Notes: a model not told the origin generated them from the sequence alone. DNA of 64,000 nt from Cynocephalus volans (GCF_027409185.1 NC_084463.1:114954133-115018132), one strand, 5' to 3'; positions 35,759-47,437 are shown, counted from the first letter of the stretch. Numbers and translations: made by a program.

Positions 35759-36739
35759 ATGAATAAACACCAAAAAAAAGACACCAGAAATACAAAAAAT
35801 CAAGAAAGTACACCACCAAAAGTTAATAAATCTCATACTCTAGATCCTATAGAACAAGAAGCCCTTGAAATAACTGATAAGGAATTTCGAGTGATAATTC
35901 TAAGGAAACTGAATGAGATACAAGAAAACTCAGCTAGACATCATGATGAAATGAGGAAAAGTATACAGGATCTGAAAGAGGAAATATACAAGGAAATCAA
36001 TGTCCTGAAAAAAAATGTAGCAGAACTTGCTGAACTGAAGAAGTTATTCAGCGAAATAAAAAACACAACGGAGAGTTTAACCAGCAGGCTTGTCGAAGTT
36101 GAAGAGAGAACCTCTGAACTTGAAGATGGGCTGTTTGAAATAACACAAGCAGACAAAAAGAAAGAAAAAAGAATCAAGGACATGGAAGAAAATCTGAGAG
36201 AGATATCAGACAACCTCAAGCGCTCAAATATCCGAGTCATGGGTATTCCAGAAGGGGAGGAAAATGGAGATTCCATTGAAAACATATTCAACAAAATAGT
36301 GGCAGAAAACTTCCCAGGTATAGGAAAAATCACAGATCTTCAGATCCAGGAAGCTCAACGATCTCCAAACGTATTCAACCCAAAAAGGCCTTCTCCAAGA
36401 CATGTCATAGTCAAATTGGCAAAACTCAGAGACAAAGAGAGAATCTTAAAAGCTGCAAGAGAGAAGCGTCAAATCACCTATAAGGGAGCCCCAATCAGGT
36501 TAACATCAGACTTTTCATCACAAACCCTAAAAGCTAGAAAGGAATGGGATGATATTTTCAAAATACTAAAAGACAAAGATTGCCAGCCAAGAATACTCTA
36601 CCCTGCAAGGCTATCCTTCCGAAATGAGGGGCAAATAGTATATTTCTCAGACAAACAAAAACTGCGGGAGTTCACTACCACAAGACCACCCTTACAAGAA
36701 ATCCTCAAGGGAGTACTGGGTTTGGTTCCTGAAAAATAA
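35759..36739 (+). CDS. L1 ORF1: L1 ORF1p, RNA-binding chaperone
   Basis: 326-codon open frame. I start it at the first ATG (35759, context GCCACAATGA); the frame is open upstream but only through a GTG at 35741. The protein binds L1 RNA as a trimer in the cytoplasmic ribonucleoprotein. Visible layout: a basic N-terminus; a heptad-rich coiled coil at about residues 50-150; an RRM starting near residue 158 (NIRVMGIPEGEE); and a C-terminal domain with REKRQITYKGAPIRLT and the conserved PRILYPARLSF stretch, ending FTTTRPPLQEILKG. Human ORF1p is 338 aa, so the length is normal. No stop or frameshift. ORF2 follows after 187 bp. Confidence 0.95.
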   Translation: MNKHQKKDTRNTKNQESTPPKVNKSHTLDPIEQEALEITDKEFRVIILRKLNEIQENSARHHDEMRKSIQDLKEEIYKEINVLKKNVAELAELKKLFSEIKNTTESLTSRLVEVEERTSELEDGLFEITQADKKKEKRIKDMEENLREISDNLKRSNIRVMGIPEGEENGDSIENIFNKIVAENFPGIGKITDLQIQEAQRSPNVFNPKRPSPRHVIVKLAKLRDKERILKAAREKRQITYKGAPIRLTSDFSSQTLKARKEWDDIFKILKDKDCQPRILYPARLSFRNEGQIVYFSDKQKLREFTTTRPPLQEILKGVLGLVPEK

Positions 36740-36926
36740 CTACCACTGCCATAAAAACCTAAGAAAAATCTAAACCCGCTAGTACAATAAAAATGGCATT
36801 CATGAAGAGAAAACAAGCTAACAAAAACACTATCTACAACCTAAGGAACCAACAAACAAAGAAACCAAACAGTAAATCAGAAAGCAAGGAACAAAAGACA
36901 CCTAAGACAACCAAACAACCAATAAA

Positions 36927-39900
36927 ATGCTAGGAATAAATCAACACCTTTCAATAACAACTCTTAATGTTAAAGGCTTAAATTCTCCAATTAAAAGACA
37001 CAGACTGGCTGACTGGATCAAAAAGCAGGACCCAACTATATGCTGCCTACAAGAGACCCACCTCACCCATAAAGATTCACACAGACTAAGAGTAAAAGGA
37101 TGGAAAAAGATTTACCATGCAAACAGAAAAGAAAAACGAGCTGGAGTGGCTATTCTTATATCTGACAAAATAGACTTTAAACTAAAAACCATAAAAAGAG
37201 ACAATGAGGGACACTACTTAATGATAAAAGGACTGATCCATCAAGAAGACATAACAATCATAAATATGTACGCACCCAATGTTGGAGCAGCCAGATTTAT
37301 AAAACAAACTCTATTAGACCTAAAGAAGGAAATAGACAGTAATACCATAATAGCAGGGGACCTGAACACTCCACTGTCAATATTAGACAGATCATCTAGG
37401 CAAAGAATCAGTAGAGAAACACAAGATCTAAACAAGACTCTAGACCAATTGGAATTGGCAGATATCTACAGAACATTCCACCCAACAACCTCAGAATATT
37501 CATTCTTCTCATCAGCACATGGATCATTCTCCAAGATAGATCACATATTAGGTCACAAATCAAGTCTCAATAAATTCAAAAAAATTGGAATTATCCCATG
37601 TATCTTCTCAGACCACAATGGATTAAAACTAGAAATTAATAACAAACAAAACTCTGGAAACTATACAAACACATGGAAATTAAACAGCATTCTACTTAAT
37701 GACATATGGGTCCAAGAAGAAATCAAGCAGGAAATCAAAAAGTTTATTGAAACTAATGAAAACAATGATACATCATACCAAAACCTGTGGGATACTGCAA
37801 AAGCAGTATTGAGGGGAAAATTTATTGCATTAAATGCTCACTTCAGAAGAATGGAAAGATGGCAAGTGAACAACCTAATACTTCACCTTAAAGAACTAGA
37901 AAAACAAGAACAATCCAATCCTAAAGTTAGCAGACGGAAAGAAATCATTAAGATCAGAGCAGAACTGAATGAAATTGAAAACCAAAAAACAATTCAAAAG
38001 ATCAACGAATCAAAAAGTTGGTTTTTTGAAAAGATAAATAAAATTGACAAACCATTAGCATGGCTAACAAAAAAAAGAAGAGAGAAGACTCAAATAACAA
38101 AAATTAGAAATGAAAAAGGCGATATTACAACTGATTCATCTGAAATACAAGGAATCATTCGAGACTACTATAAACAACTATACGCCAACAAATTTGAAAA
38201 TCTGGAGGAAATGGATAAATTTCTGGACACACACAAGCTCCCAAAACTGAACCGTGAAGACGTAGAAAATTTGAACAGACCAATAACAATAAAGGAGATT
38301 GAAGCTGTTATCAGAAGGCTCCCAACAAAGAAAAGCCCAGGACCAGATGGATTCACAGCAGAATTTTACCAAACATTCAAAGAGGAATTGACACCGATTC
38401 TTTACAAACTATTCCAAAAGATTGAAACGGACGCAAATCTCCCAAACTCATTCTATGAAGCAAACATCATCCTGATACCAAAACCAGGTAAAGATATAAC
38501 CAAAAAAGAAAACTACAGGCCGATATCCTTGATGAATATAGATGCAAAAATCCTCACTAAAATACTAGCAAACAGAATACAGCAACACATACGAAAAATT
38601 ATTCATCACGATCAAGTGGGATTCATCCCAGGGATGCAAGGTTGGTTCAACATACGCAAATCAATAAATGTGATACACCATATTAATAAACTCAAACACA
38701 AGGACCATATGATCATCTCTATAGATGCTGAAAAAGCATTTGATAAAGTTCAGCACTCATTCATGACAAAGACCCTCTATAAGTTAGGTATAGAGGGAAA
38801 GTATCTCAACATAATTAAAGCCATATATGCCAAACCCACTGCCAATATCATCCTGAATGGGGAAAAGCTGAAAGCTTTTCCTTTAAGAACAGGCACCAGA
38901 CAAGGATGCCCACTCTCACCACTCCTATTCAACATAGTGTTGGAAGTACTAGCCAGAGCAATCAGAGAAGAGAAGGAAATAAAGGGCATCCAGATTGGAA
39001 AAGATGAAGTCAAACTGTCCCTGTTTGCAGATGACATGATCCTATATATCGAACAGCCTAAAACCTCTACAAAAAAACTGTTGGAATTGATAAATGATTT
39101 CAGCACAGTAGCAGGATACAAAATCAACACACAAAAATCAGTAGCATTTCTTTTCTCCAATAGTGAACATGCAGAAGGAGAAATCAAGAAAGCCTGCCCA
39201 TTTACAATAGCCACCAAAAAAATAAAATACTTAGGAATTGAGTTAACCAAGGAGGTGAAAAATCTCTATAATGAGAACTACAAACCACTGCTGAGAGAAA
39301 TTAGAGAGGATACAAGAAGGTGGAAAGATATCCCATGCTCTTGGATTGGAAGAATCAACATAGTGAAAATGTCCATACTACCCAAAGTGATATACAAATT
39401 CAATGCAATCCCCATCAAAATTCCAAAGACATTTCTCTCAGAAATGGAAAAAACTATTCAGACATTTATATGGAACAATAAAAGACCACGAATAGCCAAA
39501 GCAATGCTCAGCAAAAAAAATAAAGCTGGAGGCATAACACTACCTGACTTTAAGCTATACTACAAAGCTATAATAACCAAAACAGTATGGTACTGGCATA
39601 AAAACAGACACACTGACCAATGGAATAGAATAGAGAATCCAGAAATCAACCCTCACACTTACTGCCATCTGATCTTTGACAAAGGCACCAAGCCTATTCA
39701 CTGGGGAAGGGACTGCCTCTTCAGCAAGTGGTGCTGGGATAACTGGATATCGTTATGCAGGAGAATGAAACTAGATCCATACCTCTCACCATATACTAAA
39801 ATCAACTCAAAATGGATTAAGGATTTAAATATACACCCTGAGACAATAAAACTTCTTAAAGAAAACATAGGGGAAACACTTCAGGAAATAGGACTGGGCA

Positions 39901-40322
39901 CAGACTTCATGAATACGACCCCAAAAGCACGGGCAACCAAAGGAAAAATAAACAAATGGGATTATATCAAACTAAAAAGCTTCTGCACAGCAAAAGAAAC
40001 AATTAAAAGAGTTAAAAGACAACCAACAGAGTGGGAGAAAATATTTGCCAAATATACATCTGACAAAGGATTAATATCCAGAATATATAAGGAACTCAAA
40101 CAACTTTACAAGAAGAAAACAAGCAACCCAATTAAAAAATGGGCAAAAGAGCTAAGTAGGCATTTCTCTAAGGAAGATATCCAAATGGCCAACAGACATA
40201 TGAAAAAATGCTCAACATCACTCAGCATCCGGGAAATGCAAATCAAAACCACATTGAGATACCATCTAACCCCAGTTAGGATGGCTAAAATCCAAAAGAC
40301 TATGAACGATAAATGCTGGTGA
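36927..40322 (+). CDS. L1 ORF2: L1 ORF2p, endonuclease/reverse transcriptase, ended early by an opal codon
   Basis: 1131 codons to the TGA at 40320. The same frame then stays open to 40754, where the family's usual stop would give 1275 codons. ORF2p nicks target DNA and copies L1 RNA at the nick. Endonuclease residues seen in place: N14, E43, D145 and N147, plus the SDH motif. Reverse transcriptase: [23 protein letters not shown] and the FADD box with D702 and D703, the same numbering as human L1. The early stop lies inside the C-terminal cysteine-rich motif (CW-stop-GCG), so the product loses that region and the last 143 residues. The codon context is consistent with CpG decay of an arginine codon. 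Truncated ORF2 is probably poorly active or inactive. Confidence 0.93.
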   Translation: MLGINQHLSITTLNVKGLNSPIKRHRLADWIKKQDPTICCLQETHLTHKDSHRLRVKGWKKIYHANRKEKRAGVAILISDKIDFKLKTIKRDNEGHYLMIKGLIHQEDITIINMYAPNVGAARFIKQTLLDLKKEIDSNTIIAGDLNTPLSILDRSSRQRISRETQDLNKTLDQLELADIYRTFHPTTSEYSFFSSAHGSFSKIDHILGHKSSLNKFKKIGIIPCIFSDHNGLKLEINNKQNSGNYTNTWKLNSILLNDIWVQEEIKQEIKKFIETNENNDTSYQNLWDTAKAVLRGKFIALNAHFRRMERWQVNNLILHLKELEKQEQSNPKVSRRKEIIKIRAELNEIENQKTIQKINESKSWFFEKINKIDKPLAWLTKKRREKTQITKIRNEKGDITTDSSEIQGIIRDYYKQLYANKFENLEEMDKFLDTHKLPKLNREDVENLNRPITIKEIEAVIRRLPTKKSPGPDGFTAEFYQTFKEELTPILYKLFQKIETDANLPNSFYEANIILIPKPGKDITKKENYRPISLMNIDAKILTKILANRIQQHIRKIIHHDQVGFIPGMQGWFNIRKSINVIHHINKLKHKDHMIISIDAEKAFDKVQHSFMTKTLYKLGIEGKYLNIIKAIYAKPTANIILNGEKLKAFPLRTGTRQGCPLSPLLFNIVLEVLARAIREEKEIKGIQIGKDEVKLSLFADDMILYIEQPKTSTKKLLELINDFSTVAGYKINTQKSVAFLFSNSEHAEGEIKKACPFTIATKKIKYLGIELTKEVKNLYNENYKPLLREIREDTRRWKDIPCSWIGRINIVKMSILPKVIYKFNAIPIKIPKTFLSEMEKTIQTFIWNNKRPRIAKAMLSKKNKAGGITLPDFKLYYKAIITKTVWYWHKNRHTDQWNRIENPEINPHTYCHLIFDKGTKPIHWGRDCLFSKWCWDNWISLCRRMKLDPYLSPYTKINSKWIKDLNIHPETIKLLKENIGETLQEIGLGTDFMNTTPKARATKGKINKWDYIKLKSFCTAKETIKRVKRQPTEWEKIFAKYTSDKGLISRIYKELKQLYKKKTSNPIKKWAKELSRHFSKEDIQMANRHMKKCSTSLSIREMQIKTTLRYHLTPVRMAKIQKTMNDKCW

Positions 40323-40754
40323 GGCTGCGGAGAAAAAGGAACTCTCATACATTGTTGGTGGGACTGCAAAATGGTGCAGCCTCTATGGAAAATGGTATGG
40401 AGGTTCCTTAAACAATTGCAAATAGATCTACCATACGACCCAGCCATCCCACTGTTGGGAATATACCCAGAAGAATGGAAATCATCAAGTCGAAGGTATA
40501 CCTGTTCCCCAATGTTCATCGCAGCACTCTTTACAATAGCCAAGAGTTGGAACCAGCCCAAATGCCCATCATCAGATGAGTGGATACGGAAAATGTGGTA
40601 CATCTACACAATGGAATACTACTCAGCTATAAAAACGAATGAAATACTGCCATTTGCAACAACATGGATGGACCTCGAGAGAATTATATTAAGTGAAACA
40701 AGTCAGGCACAGAAAGAGAAATACCACATGTTCTCACTTATTGGTGGGAGCTAA
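40323..40754 (+). pseudogene. L1 ORF2 C-terminal segment beyond the opal codon
   Basis: In phase with the upstream frame. It encodes the rest of the cysteine/histidine motif ([14 protein letters not shown]) and the conserved [34 protein letters not shown] and [14 protein letters not shown] stretches, ending in SLIGGS then TAA at 40752. An internal ATG at 40371 exists, but separate translation is not supported. Confidence 0.85.
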
Positions 40755-41035
40755 CAATTAATATATAAATTCACACACACACATACACACATACACACAC
40801 AAACGGGGGGGGGGTAAGAAGATATAACAACCACAATTATTTGAAGTTGATACAACAAACAAACAGAAAGGACATGGTTGGGGGGGAGGGAGGGAGGGAG
40901 AAGGGAGGGAGGTTTTGGTGATGGGGAGCATTAATCAGCTACAATGTATATCGACAAAATAAAATTAAAAAAAAAAAATAAAATAAAATAAATTTCTTAT
41001 CAGATAATTCCAAAAAAAAAAAAAAAAAAAAAAAA
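40755..41035 (+). other. L1 3' UTR with CA run, G-rich tract, tail and extra 3' segment
   Basis: Contains (CA)n at 40772-40801, a polypurine G-rich block at 40880-40918, and the family end 'cgacaaaataaaatt' with an A run to 40978. After (AAAAT)n comes 'tttcttatcagataattcc' (about 40993-41011), and then A24 to 41035. The sister copies at 21202 and 46887 stop at the first A-rich end. Confidence 0.85.
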
Positions 41036-41087
41036 GATGAATTCAGAGAACAAAATCAAAGCCTTACATAGATTCATAATTTATTAA

Positions 41088-41199
41088 CTCAACAAATATT
41101 TATTGAGGGCGTACCATGTTCTAGGAATTTTTCTAGGATCCAGAGAATAGCCAAAGAAACATTTATCTTCCCTCATAGAGTTATATACTAGTGGAAAAG

Positions 41200-41250
<51 letters not shown>

Positions 41251-41790
41251 CAATGAATATATAATATTTCAAAGAATGAGATGTTCTATGAATAAAAATA
41301 AATCTGGATACAGTGGATAGAGAGTGATCAGAGAAGGGGAGCTGTTTTGTATATAGTGGTAAGGGAAGGCTTCTCTGAGAAGGTGATGTTTTTGCAGAGT
41401 GCCGAAGGAAGTGAGGGAGTCAGTCATGCAGACACTGGTGTGAGGCGAGCATTTCAGGCAGAGAAAATAGTAAGTGGAAAGACCCCAAGGAAGCTGAAAA
41501 TGGAGCTAGCAATGGGTTAATTGACAGGAAGAGAGGGCAGAGAAATGGTGTGGGGTTAGATTATGTAGTTGGTGCCACTTAGGCTGTCATAAGGACTTTT
41601 GCTTTTATTCTGAGAGGACGGGGAAGCGTGGGAAGGTTTTGAGCAGAGAATAGACATGACATGACTTATATTTTAAAAGGATCATTCCAGAATAGTCTAT
41701 ATAGCAAATAGAGTAGAAACAGGGAGATAAATTGGGAGGTTGCTGAAATAATCCAGGTAAAACATGTTGAAGACTTGGATCAGATGTATC
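41088..41790 (+). repeat. Unassigned old dispersed repeat, most complete copy
   Basis: 'caacaaatatttattgagggcgtaccatgttctagg', 'gggaaggcttctctgagaaggtgatg', 'gagcatttcaggcagagaaaatag' and 'gacatgacatgacttatattttaaaaggatcattcc' occur in the same order as in the copies at 28535 and 46335. A GC/CA microsatellite has grown inside it. Confidence 0.5.
41201..41248 (+). repeat. (GC)4(AC)n microsatellite
   Basis: A gcgcgc start followed by about 20 ca units; alternating purine-pyrimidine with Z-DNA potential. Confidence 0.95.
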
Positions 41791-41879
41791 CGTAGAGGTA
41801 AGGAGAACCAGTCATGTCTAAGTAATCAAGAAGAAGAAAATATAAACAGTTAAAGAATTCAACCCCCAAATCTAGGAAG

Positions 41880-43420
41880 CTAAACAAAAATGTCAACAAT
41901 AATCTGGGAGAAGGAAATTAAGAGGGTGGGGAAGAAATTAGTAAAATAAAAGCCAGAAATATAGTAAAACTGAAAAATAAATACTAAAGTTAGTTCTTTG
42001 GAAAGTCCAGTAAAATAGAAATTGTTGGTTCAGTGAATGAAGAAAAGAAAAAGGGACAATGCAGACATACCACATCCAGGATGAAAAAGAAGATAGAACC
42101 TCAAATTTAAAGATTTAAAATTATAATAAGTATAATTGTGCTAACGTGTGCAAAAATATTTAGAATGAACAAGTTTTAGAAAATATATATAAGTCAAGAC
42201 TAAAATAATAGTGGAGTAGAATAACTATGGCAAAGACTGAAAAACTTCAGGGCTGTGTTACAAGTGGCACTCTGCCAGAAAGTTTTACAGGTGAATTATT
42301 TCAAGTTTATGGCACAGATAGTTTCCATGCTATTTATACTGTTCTAAAACAGAACAAGGTCAAAAGTTTCCCAACTCATTTGATAACATCAACATAGCCA
42401 CAAGTCTAAACTTAACAAAAGTAGCACAAAATCCTAAATAAATCACAGAAAAATTGAATTCAGTGGTCTATTTTAATACATATCCTCAGACCAAGGAGAG
42501 TTTATTTAGAAGCCGTAGAGTGGTTTAAGAGACCATAGTCTGGAGCCAGATAGCTCAGGGTCAGCTTTGCATCTTGAGATGAATCTAATCGTTTTACAGC
42601 TTTGGTCAAACTATTTAATCTCCCTGTGTCTCAGTTTCCTCATCCATAAAATGGGGCTTATGATAGTATTTACCTTATACAGTTGTCGTAAAGATTAAAA
42701 ACGTTAATACCTGTAAAGCTTTTTTTATAGTACCTAGCATGGAGTAAGCACTCAAAAATCCTAACTGTTGTCATTAGTGGTGACTTTAACTGTTGTTATC
42801 AGTTTCTACATTTGGAAATGTATTTTTCATAAATCAAAGGAGAAAAGTCATGAGATAATCTTGTTAGATACCAAAAGGTATTTTGATAAAATTTAATAAC
42901 CACTTTTGATTTAAAAAAAAACTCTTAGTCCACAATAAAGAGAAAGATACTTTCTTAAGATGATAAAGAGTCTCCTGAAATCAACAGCCTTCATCCTCAA
43001 AGATGCCTGCTGTTGCCATTTTTATTTTGACATTGTTCAAAAAGTTCTGGTTGATGCAATAAGAACAATATAAAATAGGTTTTACTACTATTTACAGATG
43101 ATACAATTGTCTACTTGTGAAACACAATACCAATCAAAATCCAACTAGGATTTTTTAAAAATTGGCAATTATTCCAACTTCCTCCTGGAAGAATAAATGT
43201 GTGAAAATTATCAAGAGTATCTTGAAAAGGAGAAGTATAAAGATGCTTTTCCCTAGTAGCTATAAAACTGTGTTACTGGTGCACAGATAGATCAGTGGAA
43301 GAGAAAGGAAAGGCCAGAGGAAGATCAGCATCCGATAAGGATGGTGTTTCAAATCAATGGGGGATATGTTGGTTTATTTCATAGGTAGTACTGGGACAAG
43401 TAGGCATAATCTGCTAATTA
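41880..43420 (+). mobile_element. Degenerate old L1 ORF2, interrupted by MIR
   Basis: Pieces at 41880-42480 and 42830-43420 run in L1 ORF2 order: 'ctctgccagaaagttttacaggtgaat' (about 42270), 'tttacagatgatacaattgtc' (about 43093, a decayed YADD region) and 'attgg..attattccaacttcctcc' (about 43163). Heavily mutated. Confidence 0.55.
42540..42780 (+). repeat. MIR SINE
   Basis: Nearly full MIR: 'ctggagccagatagctcaggg', 'ctccctgtgtctcagtttcctcatccataaaatggggc', 'agtacctagcatggagtaagcactcaa'. Confidence 0.85.
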
Positions 43421-43569
43421 ATAGACTCTATCACCCCTTTGTGGGTGTAACCACTGTATGGTTTCTGAAATCCATCATATTGTCAGAGGGTATTTGCAGA
43501 GCCAACTTGTAACCACTGGGGAGGTGGTTCTGGAAGCCTATGGCTTATTGAGAAGGGTGCATTAATTCT

Positions 43570-44520
43570 CTAGCAATTCTTCAGTTATTGTTTATATAAT
43601 ATGAGGCTGTATTGCTGGGTTCCTATATGTTCATGATAAATATATCTTCTTTTTATATTGTTCCTTTTTCTGGTATATGACACCTTTTTCCATAAAGCAC
43701 TTTTTTTTTTTTTGCCTTGAATTCTATTTTGACCATATGTTAAGAAGTTGTCTAAACTTATTTTTTTTCCTATTTGATGTATATATTTTTATACCCTTTT
43801 ATTTTAATCCTTTTGTTCTAAAATTTTATTTTATAGATAAAATATTGCCACATCCTTTAATAAGTACAACCTAATAGTCTCTTAGCTGGTGACTTTAACT
43901 TACAGTTATTTTAAAGATATATAAGCATTTATTATTGCCATTTTTCACATGGTGCATTTACTATACATTTTGGGGGTCTTTTTCCTACTCTTCATTAAAT
44001 AGAACAGATTCTCTTTGGCTAATTTAAAAGTTGCATTATTTTTTATTTCTATAGTGATTGCCTTAACTTTAAAAAGACACATACCTATGTTCATTTATCC
44101 TGTTAAACATGAGTGTAATGAGCATTCATACATACCAACTACCTAGATTAGAAAATAAACCTTTGAAAACAAAACCTTGGTAGAAGCTACTTCTGTATAT
44201 TTTTTCATGACATTTTCTTGCCATCCCCTCAAAGTTAATCATTCTTTTGAATGTGATGTTATCATCCCTATACACAAATTTATTTTTTACTACATATGTA
44301 TCCCTAAATTATGTACAGTATTGTTATAAAAAAACTAAAAAACTTTAAACTAAAAACAAATGTTATAATCTGGTATGTATCCTTTGTGACTTGCTTTATT
44401 TTGTACTCAGTGTTATGTGTGAGATTATCTAAAGTTGATACTTATATTTATATTCAGTGCTGTGTAAAATATTATGCATATTCATTATATGAATAAACCA
44501 CAATTAATTTATCTAAGATA
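43570..44520 (-). mobile_element. Old L1, antisense
   Basis: The + strand resembles the reverse complement of L1 3' sequence: 'atttattttttactacatatgtatccctaaatt' (about 44278), 'gtatcctttgtgacttgctttattttgtactcagtgttatg' (about 44377), 'atgaataaaccacaattaatttatc' (about 44489). Confidence 0.55.
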
Positions 44521-44740
44521 TATATTGTCCAGTTTCAGCAGCAGGAGGCTGGAACAGAGACAAAATGAACATCCTTTAAGATGATTTTAAGAAGACAAAA
44601 TAAAAATGGTTACCAAAATGAATTAGTAAAGAGAAAGAAGTACATTTGACAAATTGGCCATTCAGCAAATTGACCTAGAGCCCAATAAGGGGAAAAACAA
44701 GCTGTGGTGGCAAAAATAATTCTATTCTCTAATGCCCCCT

Positions 44741-45120
44741 ATATTAGTCTGCTTGGGCTGCCATAACAGGATACCACAGACTGAGTGGCTTGAAAAACAG
44801 AAATTTATTTTCTCACAGTTCTGGAGGCTGGAAATCCAAAATCAAGGTGCCGTCAGGATTGGTGTCTCGTGTGGCCTCTCTCTGGCTTGCAGTTGGCTGC
44901 CTTCTCACGGTGTTTTCACCTGGCCTCTTCTCTGAGTTCACACGTGTAGAGAGAGAGGCTCTTTTGTGTCTCTTCCTCTTTTTTTATAAGGACACAGGTT
45001 CTATCAGATTAGGGCCCTCCGTTTATGACCTCATTTAACTTTACCTCCTGAAATACAGTCATATTGAGAGTTAGGGCTTTAACAAATGAATGTGGGGGGA
45101 ACACAACTCAGTGTATAACA
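44741..45120 (-). mobile_element. MaLR-like LTR
   Basis: 'attagtctgcttgggctgccataacaggataccacagactg' through 'acaaatgaatgtggggggaacacaactcagtgtataaca' is the reverse complement of a MaLR-group LTR, the same group as 14262-14632. Confidence 0.55.
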
Positions 45121-45139
45121 CCCCCAAATCATGTATATC

Positions 45140-46320
45140 ACTCAAGTATTGTCACAATAACACTACAGAAAAATGACCTCAATGTCAGTGGCTTACAAAA
45201 ATAAATACATATTTTTCTTATTCATGGGTTTTTGGGTTGGATTGGATGAGGCTGATCTCAGCTGGTGTTGGCTGGGCCAGGATCCAGGCTGTAGGTCAGG
45301 TTTAGGTCCCCATGTCTCATTTTGGAACCCACGATAATAGGGCAGATACTTAGGGCATTTTTTTTCATGGCAATGGTAGAAGCACAAGAGTACAAAACCC
45401 AACCACTTAAACACATTTCAAGCCTCTGCTTGCTTTACTTCTACCAATATCCCATTAGCTAAAACAGGTCAAGCCCAGAGTCAAGTGGTAGAAAAGTCAT
45501 CTTCACCCATCCATGAGGCCACGGCAAGGATGAGAGTATAGAGTACTACCATAGCATGGTGAAGAATTGAGAGCATTAATTCAATCAGCCACAGAATATA
45601 TGCTGGAGCACTGACTGGTTGCGATGAGCCTCAATTGGCATCAAAATACATTCTTTTTCTGCAATGGTCCATGTGGGTTGTTAGTGGTAAAGACTGATGC
45701 TGCAGCTGCACCAAAAGTCATTGTCTCTCTACGGTGTGCTTTGATTGCCTTATACACTCCTCACATCACTTCTTAGGTTTCTGAGCCAGTGAACCCAAGG
45801 CTTGGTTTGAGGGTTCAAATTAATCACACTCCTTCATTCTATGAGCTCTGGGCCAATTGAGAAATATCTCAGGGTCCTGACATGAATTCAATACAGTATT
45901 AGCTCTATTATCAGTGAGCTGCCCTGGACACAAGACTAACATGGTCTTCCTGCTATTCCCCCTCCTGATTTAAACTTACCTACCAAGTCACAGGTATCTT
46001 ACCTAGACAGCATCTTGCCTGTTCACTTTGTTTACTGCATGGGAAGAAGAAGAAAAGCTGGTCAGAATTAATCAAGTGGAGGAAAAGGGTGGGGTTAGAA
46101 GTGTGTTCAAACTGAAGAAATAGTCTCTGCAAAGAACTTGAAGTCAGAAAGCAGAGTTATTGGCAAACTGGTGGCTGTTGTAGTCTCTAGGTAGTTGAAA
46201 GATTCACTATCCAGGTGATGTAATTGCTGAAGAATCAGGCCCTTGAGCAATTTAGCCTGAAGAAAATCAGGCCCAGAGGGAACCTGAGAGTTTACTACAA
46301 ACATAAAAGGGAAGAAGACT
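45140..46320. other. Old repeat remnant, then no recognisable feature
   Basis: 45140-45600 weakly resembles the unassigned repeat at 31030. From 45600 to 46320 I see nothing I can name. Confidence 0.35.
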
Positions 46321-46334
46321 TAACTCCCTTAATT

Positions 46335-46874
46335 CACTCGTTCATTCAATGTGTATTTGTTGAATGCTTCCTTGTGCCAGGCATACTGTCCTGCGTGTTG
46401 GGGATACAGCGGCTAAGAAAATAGCCATATATCTGCCAATCTGAAGCTTACATTTATGGCTGGAAGGTACAAACAATAAGCAAAATAAATAAGCAAAATA
46501 TGTAGTTTGCTAGAAGGTAAGAAATGGTAAGGAGATAAAAATAAAGCAAAGAAAAGGGCTAGGATGTATTGGGGATGCAGTGCAATTTCAGATATGAAGG
46601 CCAGGGAAAGTGAATTTGAGAAAAGATCAGAAGGAGATGGGGACATGGTGTAAGAGTGCTTTGCACAGAGCTACCAGCAAGTGCAAAGACTTGCTGTGGT
46701 TGATTGCTGGGTGATAGGGGTTGAGGAATAGTAAGGTGGCCAGAGTGTGGGAGAGCAGGAGATGAGGCCAGGCAGGTAATGGGGATGGAGGTGAGAGGAG
46801 AGGAAGGGAGGATCAACTTGGACCTTGTATGCCATTGCAATGCCTCAGGTGTTTACTCTGTGAGATGGGAGTCA
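46335..46874 (+). repeat. Unassigned old dispersed repeat (resumes at 47125)
   Basis: Begins 'ttcattcaatgtgtatttgttgaatgcttccttgtgccaggcatactg' and continues with 'ggaccttgtatgccattgcaatgcctcagg'. A young L1 tail interrupts it, and it resumes with 'gaacataagagagacacggcctg'. Confidence 0.5.
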
Positions 46875-46886
46875 TTGGAATGTTTT

Positions 46887-47112
46887 TATTTTATTTTTTT
46901 TTAAATTTAAATTTAAATTTTTTATTTTATTTTATTTTATTTTTTAAATTTTCTTTTGTCGATATACATTGTGGCTGATTATTGCTCCCCATCACCAAAA
47001 CCTCCCTCCCTCCTGCCTCCCCCCCCCCCCCGCAACAATGTCCTTTCTGTTTGCTTGTTGTATCAACTTCAAGTAATTGTGGTTGTTATATCTTCTTCCC
47101 CCCCCACCCCGG
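46887..47112 (-). mobile_element. 5'-truncated young L1, 3' UTR only
   Basis: 226-bp reverse-complement copy: A-rich tail (46887-46945), then 'cgatatacattgtgg', the C-rich block and the 'gttgttatatcttcttcc' segment, all matching the 34225 element's 3' UTR. A 12-bp duplication, ttggaatgtttt, lies at 46875-46886 and 47113-47124. Confidence 0.9.
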
Positions 47113-47291
47113 TTGGAATGTTTTGAACATAAGAGAGACACGGCCTGTTCTACCTTTCACAGCAATGGTTGGGTTACTATACACAGACTGAAACGGAGCA
47201 AAGGATATGACTCTATGTGATCCTGAGAAAACAGGGTCAGTGGGTAGAAGGGGTTAACTTTTCTAACTAAATAGCTAACTTCTAACTTTCT

Positions 47292-47437
47292 TTTTTTTTT
47301 TTTGTCCTTTTTTTGTGACCGCAGCTCAGTCAGTGAGCGAACTGGCCATCCCTATATAGGATCCGAACCCGCGTTGGGAGCGCTGCTGCGCTCCCAGCGC
47401 CGCACTCTCCCGAGTGAGCCACGGGGTCGGCCCCTAA
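47292..47437 (-). mobile_element. CYN-like tRNA-Ile-derived SINE
   Basis: Reverse-complement copy: poly-T then the reversed second unit, TATATAGG linker, B box ('ggatccgaacccgcg' on +), a GC hairpin and the 5' end at 'ggggtcggcc'. A 17-bp duplication, ctaacttctaactttct, lies at 47275-47291 and 47438-47454, within locally repetitive ctaact DNA. Low divergence suggests a young copy. Confidence 0.9.

Larger units (their letters stand above)
34225..41032 (+). mobile_element. Full-length L1 with 16-bp target-site duplication
   Basis: A complete LINE-1: 1.5-kb GC-rich 5' UTR, ORF1, ORF2, 3' UTR and A tail. The duplication aaagatgaattcagag lies at 34209-34224 and 41033-41048. The site reads TT/AAAG, close to the L1 endonuclease preference. 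ORF1 is open. ORF2 keeps the family reading frame from 36927 to 40754 apart from one TGA at 40320. The long intact frames and the clean duplication indicate a young insertion. The tail after the usual L1 3' end carries about 20 extra bases before a second A24 run. The truncated copies at 20885 and 46887 share its 3' UTR. Confidence 0.96.
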
